The notes under the pieces were generated by a model. That model did no database searches and was not told the origin of the DNA. It saw only the letters and a list, made by a program, of their open reading frames with translations. Of a DNA stretch of 64,000 nucleotides, positions 53,836-62,862 are shown one piece after another (within the stretch, counting starts at the first letter, position 1; each line of letters opens with the position of its first letter). The stretch is from the NCBI RefSeq assembly GCF_900636575.1, contig NZ_LR134293.1, positions 617,001 to 681,000 of the forward strand. The letters are read 5' to 3'. The stretch is from Streptococcus canis (lineage in GTDB: Bacteria; Bacillota; Bacilli; Lactobacillales; Streptococcaceae). The position numbers and the translations under genes were made by a program.

Positions 53836-53836
53836 T
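53831..53836 (+). promoter_or_regulatory. Internal recA promoter -10
   Basis: TGCTATAAT extended -10 (TATAAT 53831-53836) overlapping the end of cinA. It gives recA expression outside competence. Confidence 0.6.
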
Positions 53837-53939
53837 AATAGCAGTGCACTTTAGGGGATTAAGCAGTCAAAAAACAGGTTATTGTATGTTGAGTTGTTAC
53901 TAGCTGCCTAATGGTTAGTCCTAAATAGAGGAGAAGATA

Positions 53940-55076
53940 TTGGCAAAAAAATTGAAAAAAAACGAAGAAATCACGAAAAAATTCGGTGACGAACGTCGCA
54001 AAGCGCTTGATGATGCTTTGAAAAATATTGAAAAAGACTTTGGCAAAGGTGCGGTAATGCGCCTTGGAGAACGTGCGGAGCAAAAGGTACAAGTCATGAG
54101 TTCAGGAAGTCTGGCTCTCGATATTGCTCTTGGGGCAGGCGGTTATCCTAAAGGGCGTATTATTGAAATTTACGGACCAGAATCTTCAGGTAAAACGACT
54201 GTAGCTCTTCACGCTGTAGCCCAAGCACAAAAAGAGGGGGGCATCGCAGCCTTTATTGATGCCGAGCATGCGCTTGATCCAGCTTACGCTGCTGCGCTTG
54301 GGGTTAATATTGACGAGTTACTTTTATCTCAACCAGATTCTGGTGAGCAAGGCCTTGAAATTGCTGGTAAATTAATTGATTCTGGTGCGGTTGACTTGGT
54401 TGTTGTCGATTCAGTAGCAGCTTTAGTGCCACGTGCTGAAATTGATGGTGATATTGGCGATAGCCATGTCGGATTGCAAGCACGTATGATGAGTCAGGCG
54501 ATGCGTAAGCTATCAGCTTCTATTAACAAAACAAAAACTATCGCTATCTTTATTAACCAATTGCGTGAAAAAGTTGGGGTGATGTTTGGTAATCCAGAAA
54601 CAACACCAGGTGGTCGTGCCCTGAAATTCTATGCTTCTGTTCGGTTGGATGTGCGTGGAACTACTCAAATTAAGGGAACGGGTGACCAAAAAGATAGCAG
54701 TATTGGTAAGGAGACCAAAATCAAGGTTGTTAAAAACAAGGTTGCTCCCCCATTTAAGGTAGCAGAAGTTGAAATCATGTATGGAGAAGGCATTTCTCGT
54801 ACTGGAGAGCTTGTGAAAATTGCTTCTGATTTAGATATTATTCAAAAAGCAGGCGCTTGGTTCTCTTACAATGGTGAGAAAATTGGCCAAGGTTCCGAAA
54901 ATGCTAAGCGTTATTTGGCGGATCATCCAGAATTATTTGATGACATTGACCGTAAAGTTCGTGTCAAATTTGGCTTGTTAGAAGATGCTGAGGAAGAATC
55001 TGTTACGACAGCAGCATCAGAAGAGATGGATGATCTTGTTCTAGATTTAGACAATGGTATTGAAATTGAAGATTAA
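53940..55076 (+). CDS. recA: Recombinase RecA
   Basis: The 378-residue protein starts at TTG 53940 after AGAGGAGAAGATA. It has Walker A GPESSGKT (79-86), Walker [11 protein letters not shown], the L2 loop [21 protein letters not shown] and a long acidic tail. RecA forms the strand-exchange filament and promotes repair, competence recombination and prophage induction. The TTG start and the readthrough from the CIN box allow two levels of expression. Confidence 0.98.
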   Translation: MAKKLKKNEEITKKFGDERRKALDDALKNIEKDFGKGAVMRLGERAEQKVQVMSSGSLALDIALGAGGYPKGRIIEIYGPESSGKTTVALHAVAQAQKEGGIAAFIDAEHALDPAYAAALGVNIDELLLSQPDSGEQGLEIAGKLIDSGAVDLVVVDSVAALVPRAEIDGDIGDSHVGLQARMMSQAMRKLSASINKTKTIAIFINQLREKVGVMFGNPETTPGGRALKFYASVRLDVRGTTQIKGTGDQKDSSIGKETKIKVVKNKVAPPFKVAEVEIMYGEGISRTGELVKIASDLDIIQKAGAWFSYNGEKIGQGSENAKRYLADHPELFDDIDRKVRVKFGLLEDAEEESVTTAASEEMDDLVLDLDNGIEIED

Positions 55077-55473
55077 AGAAAAGCTCTTTTGGGCTTTCAG
55101 AACGTAGACAAACTCTATTTTTAGAAGGTGTCAATAAAAATGATTTAATAATCATGACGTCAACTAACTCTTGAAACGCTTGTTTTATGGTGTTTCAGGA
55201 GTTTTTCCTTTTTACCTTGTTAACCCTTTTCTTAAAGAATAAAATGAGTGATGGTTTTGAGGACTTCGGAAAGTCTTATTCACACTTATTGTTAGTCAAA
55301 CAACCTTCTTTTGCGGTTAAATTAACTGACAATTAAAGAGGGTAAGAGCAAAAAAGCTTATTTTCTACAAAAATTCCTCTCAAAATTAAAAAAATAGGTC
55401 CGAAGACCTATATTTATCGACTAAAAACTGTGCTACAATATAGCTATCACGAAATAGAAAGTGAGTTAACAAC
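55077..55473. other. recA-spxA intergenic region with the second dispersed repeat
   Basis: It begins with a weak recA terminator (AAAGCTC/GGGCTTT), then the dispersed-repeat copy 2 at 55098-55213 with its own stem-loop and T-run. The spxA promoter has TACAAT at about 55434-55439. No ORF is supported. Confidence 0.6.
55098..55213 (+). repeat. Dispersed intergenic repeat, copy 2
   Basis: About 115 bp matching 831-945: the first 26 bases are identical, and the final stem (ACTCTTGAAAC / GTTTCAGGAGT) and T-run are conserved while its loop differs. It follows recA on the same strand. Confidence 0.7.
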
Positions 55474-55872
55474 ATGATTAAAATTTATACGATTTCAAGT
55501 TGTACGAGCTGTAAAAAGGCAAAAACTTGGTTAAATGCCCACAAGCTCCCTTATAAAGAACAGAATTTAGGAAAAGAACCATTAGCAAAAGAAGACATTT
55601 TAGCAATCTTATCAAAAACTGAAAATGGCGTGGAAAGTATCGTTTCGTCTAAAAATCGATATGCCAAGGCTCTTAACTGTGATATTGAAGAGTTAAGTGT
55701 CAGTGAAGTGATTGATTTGATTCAGGACAACCCTCGTATTCTTAAAAGTCCTATTTTGATTGATGATAAACGTCTTCAAGTGGGGTATAAAGAAGATGAT
55801 ATTCGGGCTTTCCTCCCTCGCTCTATTCGTAATATTGAAAATACTGAAGCACGTTTACGTGCCGCACTTTAA
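55474..55872 (+). CDS. spxA: Transcriptional regulator Spx
   Basis: The 132-residue protein is an ArsC/Spx-fold regulator with the redox Cys10-x-x-Cys13 (SCTSCKK), an RSPI-like KSPILIDDKRL and the C-terminal RNA-polymerase-binding region. Spx binds the alpha subunit CTD of RNA polymerase and controls thiol-stress genes. Streptococci have two paralogs; synteny after recA fits SpxA1. It is followed by a strong terminator. Confidence 0.93.
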   Translation: MIKIYTISSCTSCKKAKTWLNAHKLPYKEQNLGKEPLAKEDILAILSKTENGVESIVSSKNRYAKALNCDIEELSVSEVIDLIQDNPRILKSPILIDDKRLQVGYKEDDIRAFLPRSIRNIENTEARLRAAL

Positions 55873-55894
55873 AAGCTCTTCGGGAGCTTTTTTT
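55871..55894 (+). terminator. spxA terminator
   Basis: AAAGCTC/GAGCTTT stem with a TTCG-type loop and T7 run. Confidence 0.85.
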
Positions 55895-55983
55895 CGTACC
55901 TTCTTGACTTGAAATTCTTGTTTATTCTTGAGAAATAAGCTATAATAAAGCGTAGCATTTAATTTTAGAAAGAAGGTGTAAGT

Positions 55984-56253
55984 ATGGGATTTACAGATGA
56001 AACAGTCCGCTTTAAATTGGATGATGGCGACAAAAAGGAAATTAGTGAAACGTTAACCGCTGTCTATCATTCATTGGATGAAAAAGGCTATAATCCAATT
56101 AATCAAATTGTAGGTTATGTCTTGAGTGGGGACCCAGCTTATGTTCCTCGTTACAATGATGCTCGAAATCAAATTCGTAAATATGAACGTGATGAGATTG
56201 TAGAAGAGCTTGTCCGCTATTATTTGCAGGGAAATGGGATAGACGTTAAATGA
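55984..56253 (+). CDS. ireB: IreB family regulatory phosphoprotein
   Basis: The 89-residue protein begins [20 protein letters not shown] and matches DUF965/IreB. IreB in Enterococcus is phosphorylated by the kinase IreK near its N-terminal threonines and restrains cephalosporin resistance. Thr4 and Thr7 are preserved here. Its stop overlaps the ruvX start by 4 bases. Confidence 0.94.
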   Translation: MGFTDETVRFKLDDGDKKEISETLTAVYHSLDEKGYNPINQIVGYVLSGDPAYVPRYNDARNQIRKYERDEIVEELVRYYLQGNGIDVK

Positions 56254-56669
56254 GAATAATGGGACTTGATGTTGGCTCCAAAACAGTAGGTGTGGCCATT
56301 AGTGATCCTCTTGGTTTTACGGCTCAAGGTCTTGAAATCATCGAGATCGATGAAGAAAAAGAAGAGTTTGGCTTTGAACGCTTAGGTGAGCTTGTTAAGC
56401 AATATCAGGTTGAACAGTTTGTTGTAGGCTTACCTAAGAATATGAACAATACAAGTGGTCCACGTGTTGACGCCAGTGAAGCTTACGGAGACAAATTAGA
56501 ACAGTTATTTGCTCTTCCTGTTCATTATCAAGATGAGCGATTGACGACTGTTGAAGCAGAGCGTATGCTGATAGAACAAGCTGATATTAGTCGAGGCAAA
56601 CGTAAAAAAGTTATTGATAAATTAGCAGCACAGCTCATTCTACAAAATTATTTAGATCGCAATTATTAA
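56250..56669 (+). CDS. ruvX: RuvX/YqgF family Holliday junction resolvase
   Basis: The 139-residue RNase H-fold protein starts [20 protein letters not shown] with the catalytic Asp of the first strand, then [19 protein letters not shown] and [15 protein letters not shown]. YqgF is essential in many bacteria and acts on branched DNA or pre-rRNA. It is coupled to ireB by a 4-base overlap. Confidence 0.93.
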   Translation: MRIMGLDVGSKTVGVAISDPLGFTAQGLEIIEIDEEKEEFGFERLGELVKQYQVEQFVVGLPKNMNNTSGPRVDASEAYGDKLEQLFALPVHYQDERLTTVEAERMLIEQADISRGKRKKVIDKLAAQLILQNYLDRNY

Positions 56670-56679
56670 GGAGATAACG

Positions 56680-56985
56680 ATGGCACATAATCACGAACAT
56701 GACCATGAACATGAAGTTATTACACTTGTTGATGAGCAAGGAAATGAAACGTTATTTGAAATTTTATTGACTATTGATGGTCGTGAAGAATTTGGTAAAA
56801 ACTATGTTCTTTTGGTTCCAGCAGGTTCTGAAGAAGATGAATCTGGAGAAGTTGAGATTCAAGCTTATTCATTTACTGAAAACGAAGATGGGACTGAAGG
56901 AGATTTGCAACCAATTCCTGAAGATTCAGATGCTGAGTGGGATATGATTGAAGAAGTTTTCAATAGTTTTTTAGATGAAGACTAA
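56680..56985 (+). CDS. DUF1292 (UPF0473) family protein
   Basis: The 101-residue acidic protein starts with a His/Glu-rich stretch ([20 protein letters not shown]) and has the DUF1292 beta-rich core ([10 protein letters not shown]). It always follows yqgF in streptococci. No function is known. It is third in the ireB-ruvX operon, and a terminator follows. Confidence 0.9.
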   Translation: MAHNHEHDHEHEVITLVDEQGNETLFEILLTIDGREEFGKNYVLLVPAGSEEDESGEVEIQAYSFTENEDGTEGDLQPIPEDSDAEWDMIEEVFNSFLDED

Positions 56986-57010
56986 TCGTTTAGTTCTTAT
57001 TAGTGAAAAA

Positions 57011-57033
57011 GTAGCCTAGTGGGCTATTTTTTT
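57011..57033 (+). terminator. Terminator after the DUF1292 gene
   Basis: TAGCC/GGCTA stem with a T7 run, nine bases before the second CIN box. Confidence 0.75.
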
Positions 57034-57041
57034 GTTGCGTT

Positions 57042-57049
57042 TACGAATA
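57042..57049 (+). promoter_or_regulatory. Second CIN box (ComX/SigX promoter)
   Basis: Exact TACGAATA preceded by a T-rich tract, 23 bases before the start of a short ORF. In S. pneumoniae the matching position carries the late competence gene ccs4. Confidence 0.8.
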
Positions 57050-57071
57050 AATAGATGAGGAGGTGGTAGCG

Positions 57072-57188
57072 ATTAAACGAGTGAATCGGCAGGAATATGC
57101 TTTTCTTCAAGCTTATAAAGCTAAGCCTTTGCATCGGTTTAAAGAGTTATTGTATTATGCCAAGCTTGGTCAGAAATTGACTAAATAA
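57072..57188 (+). CDS. Short ccs4-like competence ORF with an apparent ATT start
   Basis: The frame IKRVNRQEYAFLQAYKAKPL... runs 38 codons to TAA. GAGGAGGT lies 7 bases before the ATT codon, so initiation at AUU, or loss of an ATG by one base change, is likely; a GTG three codons later is the alternative. The position (CIN box, between DUF1292 and nrdD) equals that of pneumococcal ccs4. The peptide is basic, with no membrane segment. Expression during competence is expected from the CIN box. Confidence 0.6.
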   Translation: MKRVNRQEYAFLQAYKAKPLHRFKELLYYAKLGQKLTK

Positions 57189-57327
57189 GAGATTCTGTTA
57201 TACTTGTTTTATGATATTTTTTGACGATAATAAAAGGAAATTGGCAGGAAAATGGATTGATTTGTTTTGTCTTGGTCACTTTCTGGATTGCCGTTAGAGG
57301 ATATGACATTCCAAGGAGAAAAAAATA
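57189..57327 (+). promoter_or_regulatory. Leader of the large membrane-protein gene
   Basis: TGTTATACT (extended -10) at about 57196-57204 is a candidate promoter. AAGGAG precedes the GTG start by 10 bases. A 28-codon frame from 57211 is unsupported. Confidence 0.4.
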
Positions 57328-58887
57328 GTGACTCAGTTAAACGAAGAATTTATCCGAAAAGAGACGATAGAATTGGTCAATGCCGGTCCGACCGTTCATA
57401 CAACGACATATGAAACTAAGGTTCCGACACTTCATAAATGTTACTTACTATTCTTTAGTATCATGATTAGTGGCTTGACAATTGTGGTGCCTGTTTTAAC
57501 AGATGCTGGCAATAGTCTTCAGTCACAAAATTTATACATAGGAATGATGTTAACCAAGGGGCAAATTCCGTATAGTGATGTTTTTACAACAGGAGGCCTA
57601 CTTTATTTTGCGTTTATTGCACTCAGCTATTATCTAGGGACAACGTTTTGGCTGGTTTTTGTTCAGGCTTTTTGTTTCTATTTATCTGGTATTTATCTTT
57701 ATAAGCTTGTCAATTATTTTACCAGAATTCAAAAAGTTGCTTTGGCATTTTCAATTGGGTATTACTTGTTATCCGCTAGTCTAGGTTTTGGCGGCCTGTA
57801 TGCTATTCAATTAGCCATGCCCTTCGTCTTGGTTTCAGCTTGGTTTTTGACTAAGTACTTTGCTGATTTAGTTAAAGATGAAGCCTTCATTTTATTTGGT
57901 TTCATGGGTGCTCTTGCCATGTTGATAGAACCACGGACACTCATTTTCTGGGGTCTTGCTTGTATAGCAGTCTTTTCTTATAACATTAGTCAAAAGCACC
58001 TTGCAAGAGGATTTTACCAGTTGTTAGCTGCTATTTTTGGGATGCTGTTGGTCTTTTATACGGCAGGTTACTTTATTTTGAATCTGCAAATATTAAACCC
58101 TTACTTAACTCAGGCTGTTGCTTACCAATTTACCTTTTTCAAGGTTGGTGATCTCTCTTTGCCGATTGGTGTAGGCATTCAAGTTCTTCTGGCCTTGGGA
58201 CTAGGTCTCTTAACGGGAGTCTTTAACGTTATCAACCACCTTAAAACAGCTTCTGACCTAATCATTAAATGGTTGTTTGTTGTGGTTATTTTGGGATATT
58301 TAATAGTTGCAGCCTTGTCGCAAGATTATCACTCCTACCATCTCCTAGCGGTCTTACCGTTTGGTTTACTATTGACGTCTATTCCAATGGCTTATCAGTA
58401 TGAAATGGGATTGAGACAACATAGTCATCGTCGGCATCGTGGTAAAAATGGGACAAGGCGTGTCATCTCTTTGTATCTCAAGAAACATTTTTATTTACCA
58501 GTATTGATTGTGCTTGCGGCTGTAGTCTGTTCGACTTATCGTTTTATCAATAATATACCTGTCAACCACGAGCGTAATCGTATTGCTAGCTATTTGAGGC
58601 AAAAATTAGCAGGTGATGAGCCTATTTATGTTTGGGACGAATCTTCTAAGATTTACTTGGATACTAAGGCCAAATCAGTCTCTCAATTTAGTTCACCAAA
58701 TGTCAATACTAAGAAGATAAGTCATCAAAGAACCTTAGAAGATGAGTTGCTTGAAAATAAGGCTGTCTATATTGTCGTTAATGAGAACCAAAAAGTACCC
58801 AAAACCATTCGGAAAGTATTAGCTACTAATTATAAAGTGGACCGAAAGATTGATGCGAAAGGTTTTGTCCTCTATCAGAAAAAATAA
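57328..58887 (+). CDS. Large polytopic membrane protein (GT-C glycosyltransferase-like)
   Basis: The 519-residue protein has a polar N-terminus, about 11 transmembrane helices (about 45-410) and a soluble C-terminal domain (about 425-519, ERNRIASYLRQKLAGDEPIYVWDESSKIYL). An early extracellular loop LYIGMMLTKGQIPYSDVFTTGG resembles the GT-C fold loop of PMT/ArnT-like lipid-linked sugar transferases (x-x-G-x-x-x-Y-x-D). It lies behind the ccs4-like gene, as its counterpart does in S. pneumoniae. The acceptor is unknown. Confidence 0.65.
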   Translation: MTQLNEEFIRKETIELVNAGPTVHTTTYETKVPTLHKCYLLFFSIMISGLTIVVPVLTDAGNSLQSQNLYIGMMLTKGQIPYSDVFTTGGLLYFAFIALSYYLGTTFWLVFVQAFCFYLSGIYLYKLVNYFTRIQKVALAFSIGYYLLSASLGFGGLYAIQLAMPFVLVSAWFLTKYFADLVKDEAFILFGFMGALAMLIEPRTLIFWGLACIAVFSYNISQKHLARGFYQLLAAIFGMLLVFYTAGYFILNLQILNPYLTQAVAYQFTFFKVGDLSLPIGVGIQVLLALGLGLLTGVFNVINHLKTASDLIIKWLFVVVILGYLIVAALSQDYHSYHLLAVLPFGLLLTSIPMAYQYEMGLRQHSHRRHRGKNGTRRVISLYLKKHFYLPVLIVLAAVVCSTYRFINNIPVNHERNRIASYLRQKLAGDEPIYVWDESSKIYLDTKAKSVSQFSSPNVNTKKISHQRTLEDELLENKAVYIVVNENQKVPKTIRKVLATNYKVDRKIDAKGFVLYQKK

Positions 58888-58894
58888 GATTAAT

Positions 58895-58947
58895 ATCAAT
58901 ATCTTGTGTCTGGTCAAAAAACTTGACACAAGATATTGATTTTTTTG
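58895..58947 (+). terminator. Strong hairpin terminator upstream of nrdD
   Basis: Perfect 16-bp arms (58895-58910 and 58925-58940, containing ATCTTGTGTC / GACACAAGAT) and a T7 run. Each arm has a sequence like half of an NrdR box. Confidence 0.85.
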
Positions 58948-58957
58948 TTTGTCATGA

Positions 58958-58963
58958 TATAAT
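58958..58963 (+). promoter_or_regulatory. nrdD promoter -10
   Basis: TATAAT 22 bases before the nrdD start, with TTGATT 16 bases upstream that overlaps the terminator arm. Confidence 0.6.
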
Positions 58964-58984
58964 AGTCCAATAAGGAGGTTCGAC

Positions 58985-61183
58985 ATGATAACACTAGAAG
59001 AAGACAAGGTTGTTGTCCAACCTGATATTAAAGTGATTAAGCGAGATGGTCGTCTGGTTAATTTTGACGCCACTAAAATTTACAGTGCTTTGTTAAAAGC
59101 AAGCATGAAAGTTACTCGAATGTCGCCACTTGTTGAGGCTAAATTAGAAGCTATTTCTGAGCGGGTGATTGCTGAAATCATTGAGCGCTTCCCTACCAAT
59201 ATTAAAATTTATGAAATTCAAAATATTGTGGAGCATGAACTATTAGCTGCCAACGAGTATGCTATTGCAAAGGAATACATTAATTACCGTACTCAGCGTG
59301 ACTTTGCACGTTCTCAAGCAACGGATATTAATTTTTCGATTGATAAGTTGATTAATAAAGACCAAACGGTCGTTAACGAAAATGCAAACAAGGACAGTGA
59401 TGTCTTCAATACGCAGCGTGATTTGACAGCTGGGATTGTTGGCAAATCCATTGGGTTAAAAATGTTGCCTCCTCATGTCGCCAATGCCCATCAAAAGGGT
59501 GATATTCACTACCATGACTTGGATTATAGTCCTTATACACCGATGACGAACTGCTGTTTAATTGACTTTAAGGGCATGCTAGCCAATGGCTTTAAAATTG
59601 GAAATGCTGAGGTTGAAAGTCCTAAATCCATTCAGACGGCGACAGCTCAAATCTCACAGATTATTGCGAATGTAGCATCCAGTCAGTATGGCGGTTGTAC
59701 GGCAGACCGTATTGATGAGTTTTTGGCACCTTACGCAGAGCTTAATTTTAAAAAGCATTTAGCAGACGCGGAGAAATGGGTTATAGAAGATAAGCGTGAA
59801 AACTATGCTTTTGAGAAGACGCAAAAAGATATTTACGATGCGATGCAGTCTTTGGAGTATGAGATTAATACGCTCTTTACATCTAATGGTCAGACGCCGT
59901 TTACGTCGTTAGGGTTTGGCTTAGGGACATCTTGGTTTGAGCGGGAAATTCAAAAAGCTATTTTGACCATTCGGATTAATGGCCTTGGTAGTGAACATCG
60001 CACGGCGATTTTCCCTAAATTAATTTTCACGGTTAAACGTGGCTTGAACTTAGAACCAGATTCACCAAATTACGATATTAAGACCTTGGCTTTAGAATGT
60101 GCGACTAAGCGGATGTATCCAGACATGTTGTCTTATGATAAGATTATTGATTTGACAGGTTCTTTTAAGGCGCCGATGGGCTGTCGCTCCTTCCTTCAAG
60201 GCTGGAAAGATGAAAACGGTCAAGATGTGACTTCTGGTCGTATGAATCTTGGTGTAGTAACGCTCAACTTGCCACGTATTGCCATGGAATCAAATGGAGA
60301 TATGGTTAAGTTCTGGGAACTCTTCAATGAGAGAATGCAAATCAGTAAAGATGCTCTGGTCTATCGTGTTGAACGTGTCAAAGAAGCAACTCCTGCAAAT
60401 GCTCCTATTCTTTATCAGTATGGGGCTTTTGGAAAACGTTTGGAGAAGACGGGTAATGTAGATGACCTCTTTAAAAATCGCCGTGCAACGGTTTCTCTTG
60501 GTTATATTGGTCTTTATGAAGTTGCCTCTGTTTTCTATGGTGGTGAGTGGGAAGGCAATTCAGAAGCTAAAGATTTTACCTTGTCTATTGTGAAAGCAAT
60601 GAAGCAAGCTTGCGAGGAGTGGTCAGATGAATATGGCTACCATTTCTCTGTTTATTCTACCCCGTCCGAAAGTTTGACAGACCGGTTCTGTCGTTTAGAC
60701 ACTGAAAAATTTGGAATTGTGACAGATATTACGGACAAAGAGTATTACACAAACTCTTTCCACTACGATGTGCGTAAAAATCCAACGCCTTTTGAAAAGC
60801 TGGATTTTGAAAAGACCTATCCAGAAGCGGGTGCTTCCGGTGGCTTTATCCATTATTGTGAGTATCCTGTGTTGCAGCAAAATCCAAAGGCTTTGGAGGC
60901 TGTTTGGGACTATGCTTATGATCGTGTGGGGTATTTGGGAACCAATACGCCCATTGATAAATGTTATCATTGCCAATTTGAAGGCGATTTTACCCCAACG
61001 GAACGTGGTTTCACTTGCCCAAACTGTGGTAATAATGACCCTAAAACAGTTGATGTGGTCAAACGAACTTGTGGTTACTTGGGGAACCCTCAGGCCCGTC
61101 CAATGGTAAATGGTCGTCATAAAGAAATTTCTGCACGTGTAAAGCACATGAATGGGTCAACCATAAAATACCCAGGCTTGTAA
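58985..61183 (+). CDS. nrdD: Anaerobic ribonucleoside-triphosphate reductase
   Basis: The 732-residue class III reductase makes dNTPs without oxygen. It has an N-terminal ATP-cone (VIKRDGRLVNFDATKIYSAL), the reductase core, a C-terminal zinc site (CYHCQFEG ... CPNCGN) and the glycyl-radical loop RTCGYLGNP with the radical Gly near 697. The radical is installed by NrdG, encoded 1.7 kb downstream. AAGGAGGTTCGAC precedes the ATG. Confidence 0.97.
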   Translation: MITLEEDKVVVQPDIKVIKRDGRLVNFDATKIYSALLKASMKVTRMSPLVEAKLEAISERVIAEIIERFPTNIKIYEIQNIVEHELLAANEYAIAKEYINYRTQRDFARSQATDINFSIDKLINKDQTVVNENANKDSDVFNTQRDLTAGIVGKSIGLKMLPPHVANAHQKGDIHYHDLDYSPYTPMTNCCLIDFKGMLANGFKIGNAEVESPKSIQTATAQISQIIANVASSQYGGCTADRIDEFLAPYAELNFKKHLADAEKWVIEDKRENYAFEKTQKDIYDAMQSLEYEINTLFTSNGQTPFTSLGFGLGTSWFEREIQKAILTIRINGLGSEHRTAIFPKLIFTVKRGLNLEPDSPNYDIKTLALECATKRMYPDMLSYDKIIDLTGSFKAPMGCRSFLQGWKDENGQDVTSGRMNLGVVTLNLPRIAMESNGDMVKFWELFNERMQISKDALVYRVERVKEATPANAPILYQYGAFGKRLEKTGNVDDLFKNRRATVSLGYIGLYEVASVFYGGEWEGNSEAKDFTLSIVKAMKQACEEWSDEYGYHFSVYSTPSESLTDRFCRLDTEKFGIVTDITDKEYYTNSFHYDVRKNPTPFEKLDFEKTYPEAGASGGFIHYCEYPVLQQNPKALEAVWDYAYDRVGYLGTNTPIDKCYHCQFEGDFTPTERGFTCPNCGNNDPKTVDVVKRTCGYLGNPQARPMVNGRHKEISARVKHMNGSTIKYPGL

Positions 61184-61228
61184 ACCCAAGCTGTGGAAGA
61201 TACCTTTTGATGACAATAGGATATGCTT

Positions 61229-61258
61229 AAAAGGTTGCTTCATGCAAGCAATCTTTTC
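61229..61258 (+). terminator. nrdD terminator
   Basis: AAAGGTTGCTT/AAGCAATCTTT stem with a CATGC loop and T-rich tail. Confidence 0.7.
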
Positions 61259-61447
61259 TTATTTAGGTGTTCAACTGGATAGGATAGAAGCTCTGCTTAT
61301 TTTTATTTTTTGAGTGAACATGCTTTATTGAGGGGTAGAAGAAAGGCATTCTATATTAAAAGTCAAGAGAAGAGTTCTAAAAAATCAGTAACGAAAGGGT
61401 CTATACTAGCGGGAGCTAGCCGCTAATATAAAGATAAGGAAACTATA

Positions 61448-61594
61448 ATGGGAAAATATCAATTAGATTACAAAGGAATGCAGCAGGTGGAACGTTTTCA
61501 TGAGAAGCATTCTACAAAAAAAACGGATAAAAAATCCCGAGTTCAAGAGCTCAAGGCTCAGTTTTTAGAGAAGTCAAAAAAACAGGCTAACTAA
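61448..61594 (+). CDS. Small conserved basic protein between nrdD and nrdG (48 residues)
   Basis: The ORF starts MGKYQLDYKGMQQVERFHEK and is lysine-rich and helical. A GATAAGGAAACTATA leader gives a weak Shine-Dalgarno. A small protein of this size holds the same place in S. pneumoniae between nrdD and the acetyltransferase. A role in anaerobic dNTP synthesis is only suggested by position. Confidence 0.75.
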   Translation: MGKYQLDYKGMQQVERFHEKHSTKKTDKKSRVQELKAQFLEKSKKQAN

Positions 61595-61624
61595 AGTATC
61601 TGTAAAGAAAGAAGGTCAGTTCTG

Positions 61625-62280
61625 TTTCATATTGGTCTTGTGGGACCAGATGTCATTTCATAACAAGGCAGTCTATTTGCCTTATATGAGGTAGCTGAGT
61701 GGCATTACTTGGCATCTATTAACTGGGAATGCAGAAGTACGTCAGCAGGTCGGTCAATGATTTGGTCACGCTATGCTTTACAGAAGTGTCAAATAATTGT
61801 CAAAGCTGTCAAGGAATTGTAAAGCTATCGTTAAAGAGAGCGACCTGAATAGACTGGGAGATTTGATCGTTAAGCTATTTGATTTCTTTATCCACCCTTT
61901 AGATACGGCTCTGTTTTTAGCAGACGGTAAGTTAGTGAGAGGACAAGTTCATTATCAGTTGGAAACTGGTTTATTACGTCAGGTTATGGTGACTATTATG
62001 ACAAAAACTGCTACTGTTACAGCCTCCATGGATTTGCAATCAGGTAGTCGTCGTGAGGTGATGGAAGTACAAGGAGCAAAAGATACCTACCATTTAGAAA
62101 ATTTAGATGACTTATCATCTATGAAGGTCCTCATAAAATACTCGTGAGCTATGGTTCTTGGGATACTATCCTGTATAAACGATGCTTTGAAACCATGATT
62201 GATGCTTTTTTTGATTCTGTAAAGATGAGTGTCAGCCCTGTCAATGTTGAGTCAAGCCTTCCAAGTCATTGGATTTGCTA
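61625..62280 (+). pseudogene. Decayed Gfo/Idh/MocA-family oxidoreductase gene
   Basis: Three frames carry pieces of one protein: an N-terminal HIGLVGPDVIS/YLPYM-like dinucleotide-fold start, AEVRQQVGQ-stop-FGHAMLYRSV (stop at about 61758), a long central piece LFDFFIHPLDTALFLADGKLV in the frame 61797-62147, and a shifted C-terminal piece SYGSWDTILYKRCFETMIDAFFDSV. Stops, frameshifts and a deletion show it is not functional. The family holds NAD(P)-dependent sugar oxidoreductases. Confidence 0.75.
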
Positions 62281-62352
62281 ACAGATAGTTTCTTTCCCAC
62301 CACTGCCTTATGGAGATTTAAAGTTAGAATTACTCAAGGATTAGGTAAACTT

Positions 62353-62862
62353 ATGGAGATTAGACGACCAACATCAGCAGATAAAGAAACTGTTTTAGAC
62401 ATGATAGCAGAGTTTTTGGAGCAAGAGAGTGCTACTGATGGCCTATGGCATTTTAGAGCGGATCAATTTAGTTATGAGGAGTGGTTAGAAGCTTCTCTAA
62501 GGCAAGAAATGGGTTTGGCCAGTCAAGGTGTTCCGGCCATTCAATATGTGGCGTTTGATGAGAGAAATCAAGCGCTGGGATTTTTAAACCTTAGGTTACG
62601 TTTGAATGCCTCATTACTTGAAAAAGGTGGGCATATTGGTTACTCTGTTCGTCCCAGTCAGCGTGGGAAAGGCTATGCCAAGGAGATGCTCAAACAAGCT
62701 GTCAGTTTTGCGATTTCCAAGAACATCAAGGCGATTTTGGTAACTTGTGATGAAGCTAATGCTGCAAGTCGAGCAGTTATTATGGCTAATGGTGGCGTCT
62801 TGGAAGATAGTCGCGGTGGAACGGAGCGTTACTGGATTGAAGGACAAAGAGGCGATAAGTGA
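62353..62862 (+). CDS. GNAT family N-acetyltransferase
   Basis: Starting at ATG 62353 (MEIRRPTSADKETVLDMIAE) the protein has 169 residues and the GNAT core with YSVRPSQRGKGYAKEML, the acetyl-CoA-binding R/Q-x-x-G-x-G/A motif, then NAASRAVIMANGGVLED. The longer upstream frame runs into the pseudogene and is rejected. The TGA overlaps the nrdG ATG, so the two are coupled; this GNAT-nrdG pairing is normal in streptococci. The substrate is unknown. Confidence 0.88.
   Translation: MEIRRPTSADKETVLDMIAEFLEQESATDGLWHFRADQFSYEEWLEASLRQEMGLASQGVPAIQYVAFDERNQALGFLNLRLRLNASLLEKGGHIGYSVRPSQRGKGYAKEMLKQAVSFAISKNIKAILVTCDEANAASRAVIMANGGVLEDSRGGTERYWIEGQRGDK

Noticed and set aside
58895..58940. Pair of full NrdR boxes upstream of nrdD
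   Set aside because: The two sites are inverted arms of one terminator hairpin, not direct repeats with the usual spacing; kept only as half-sites.
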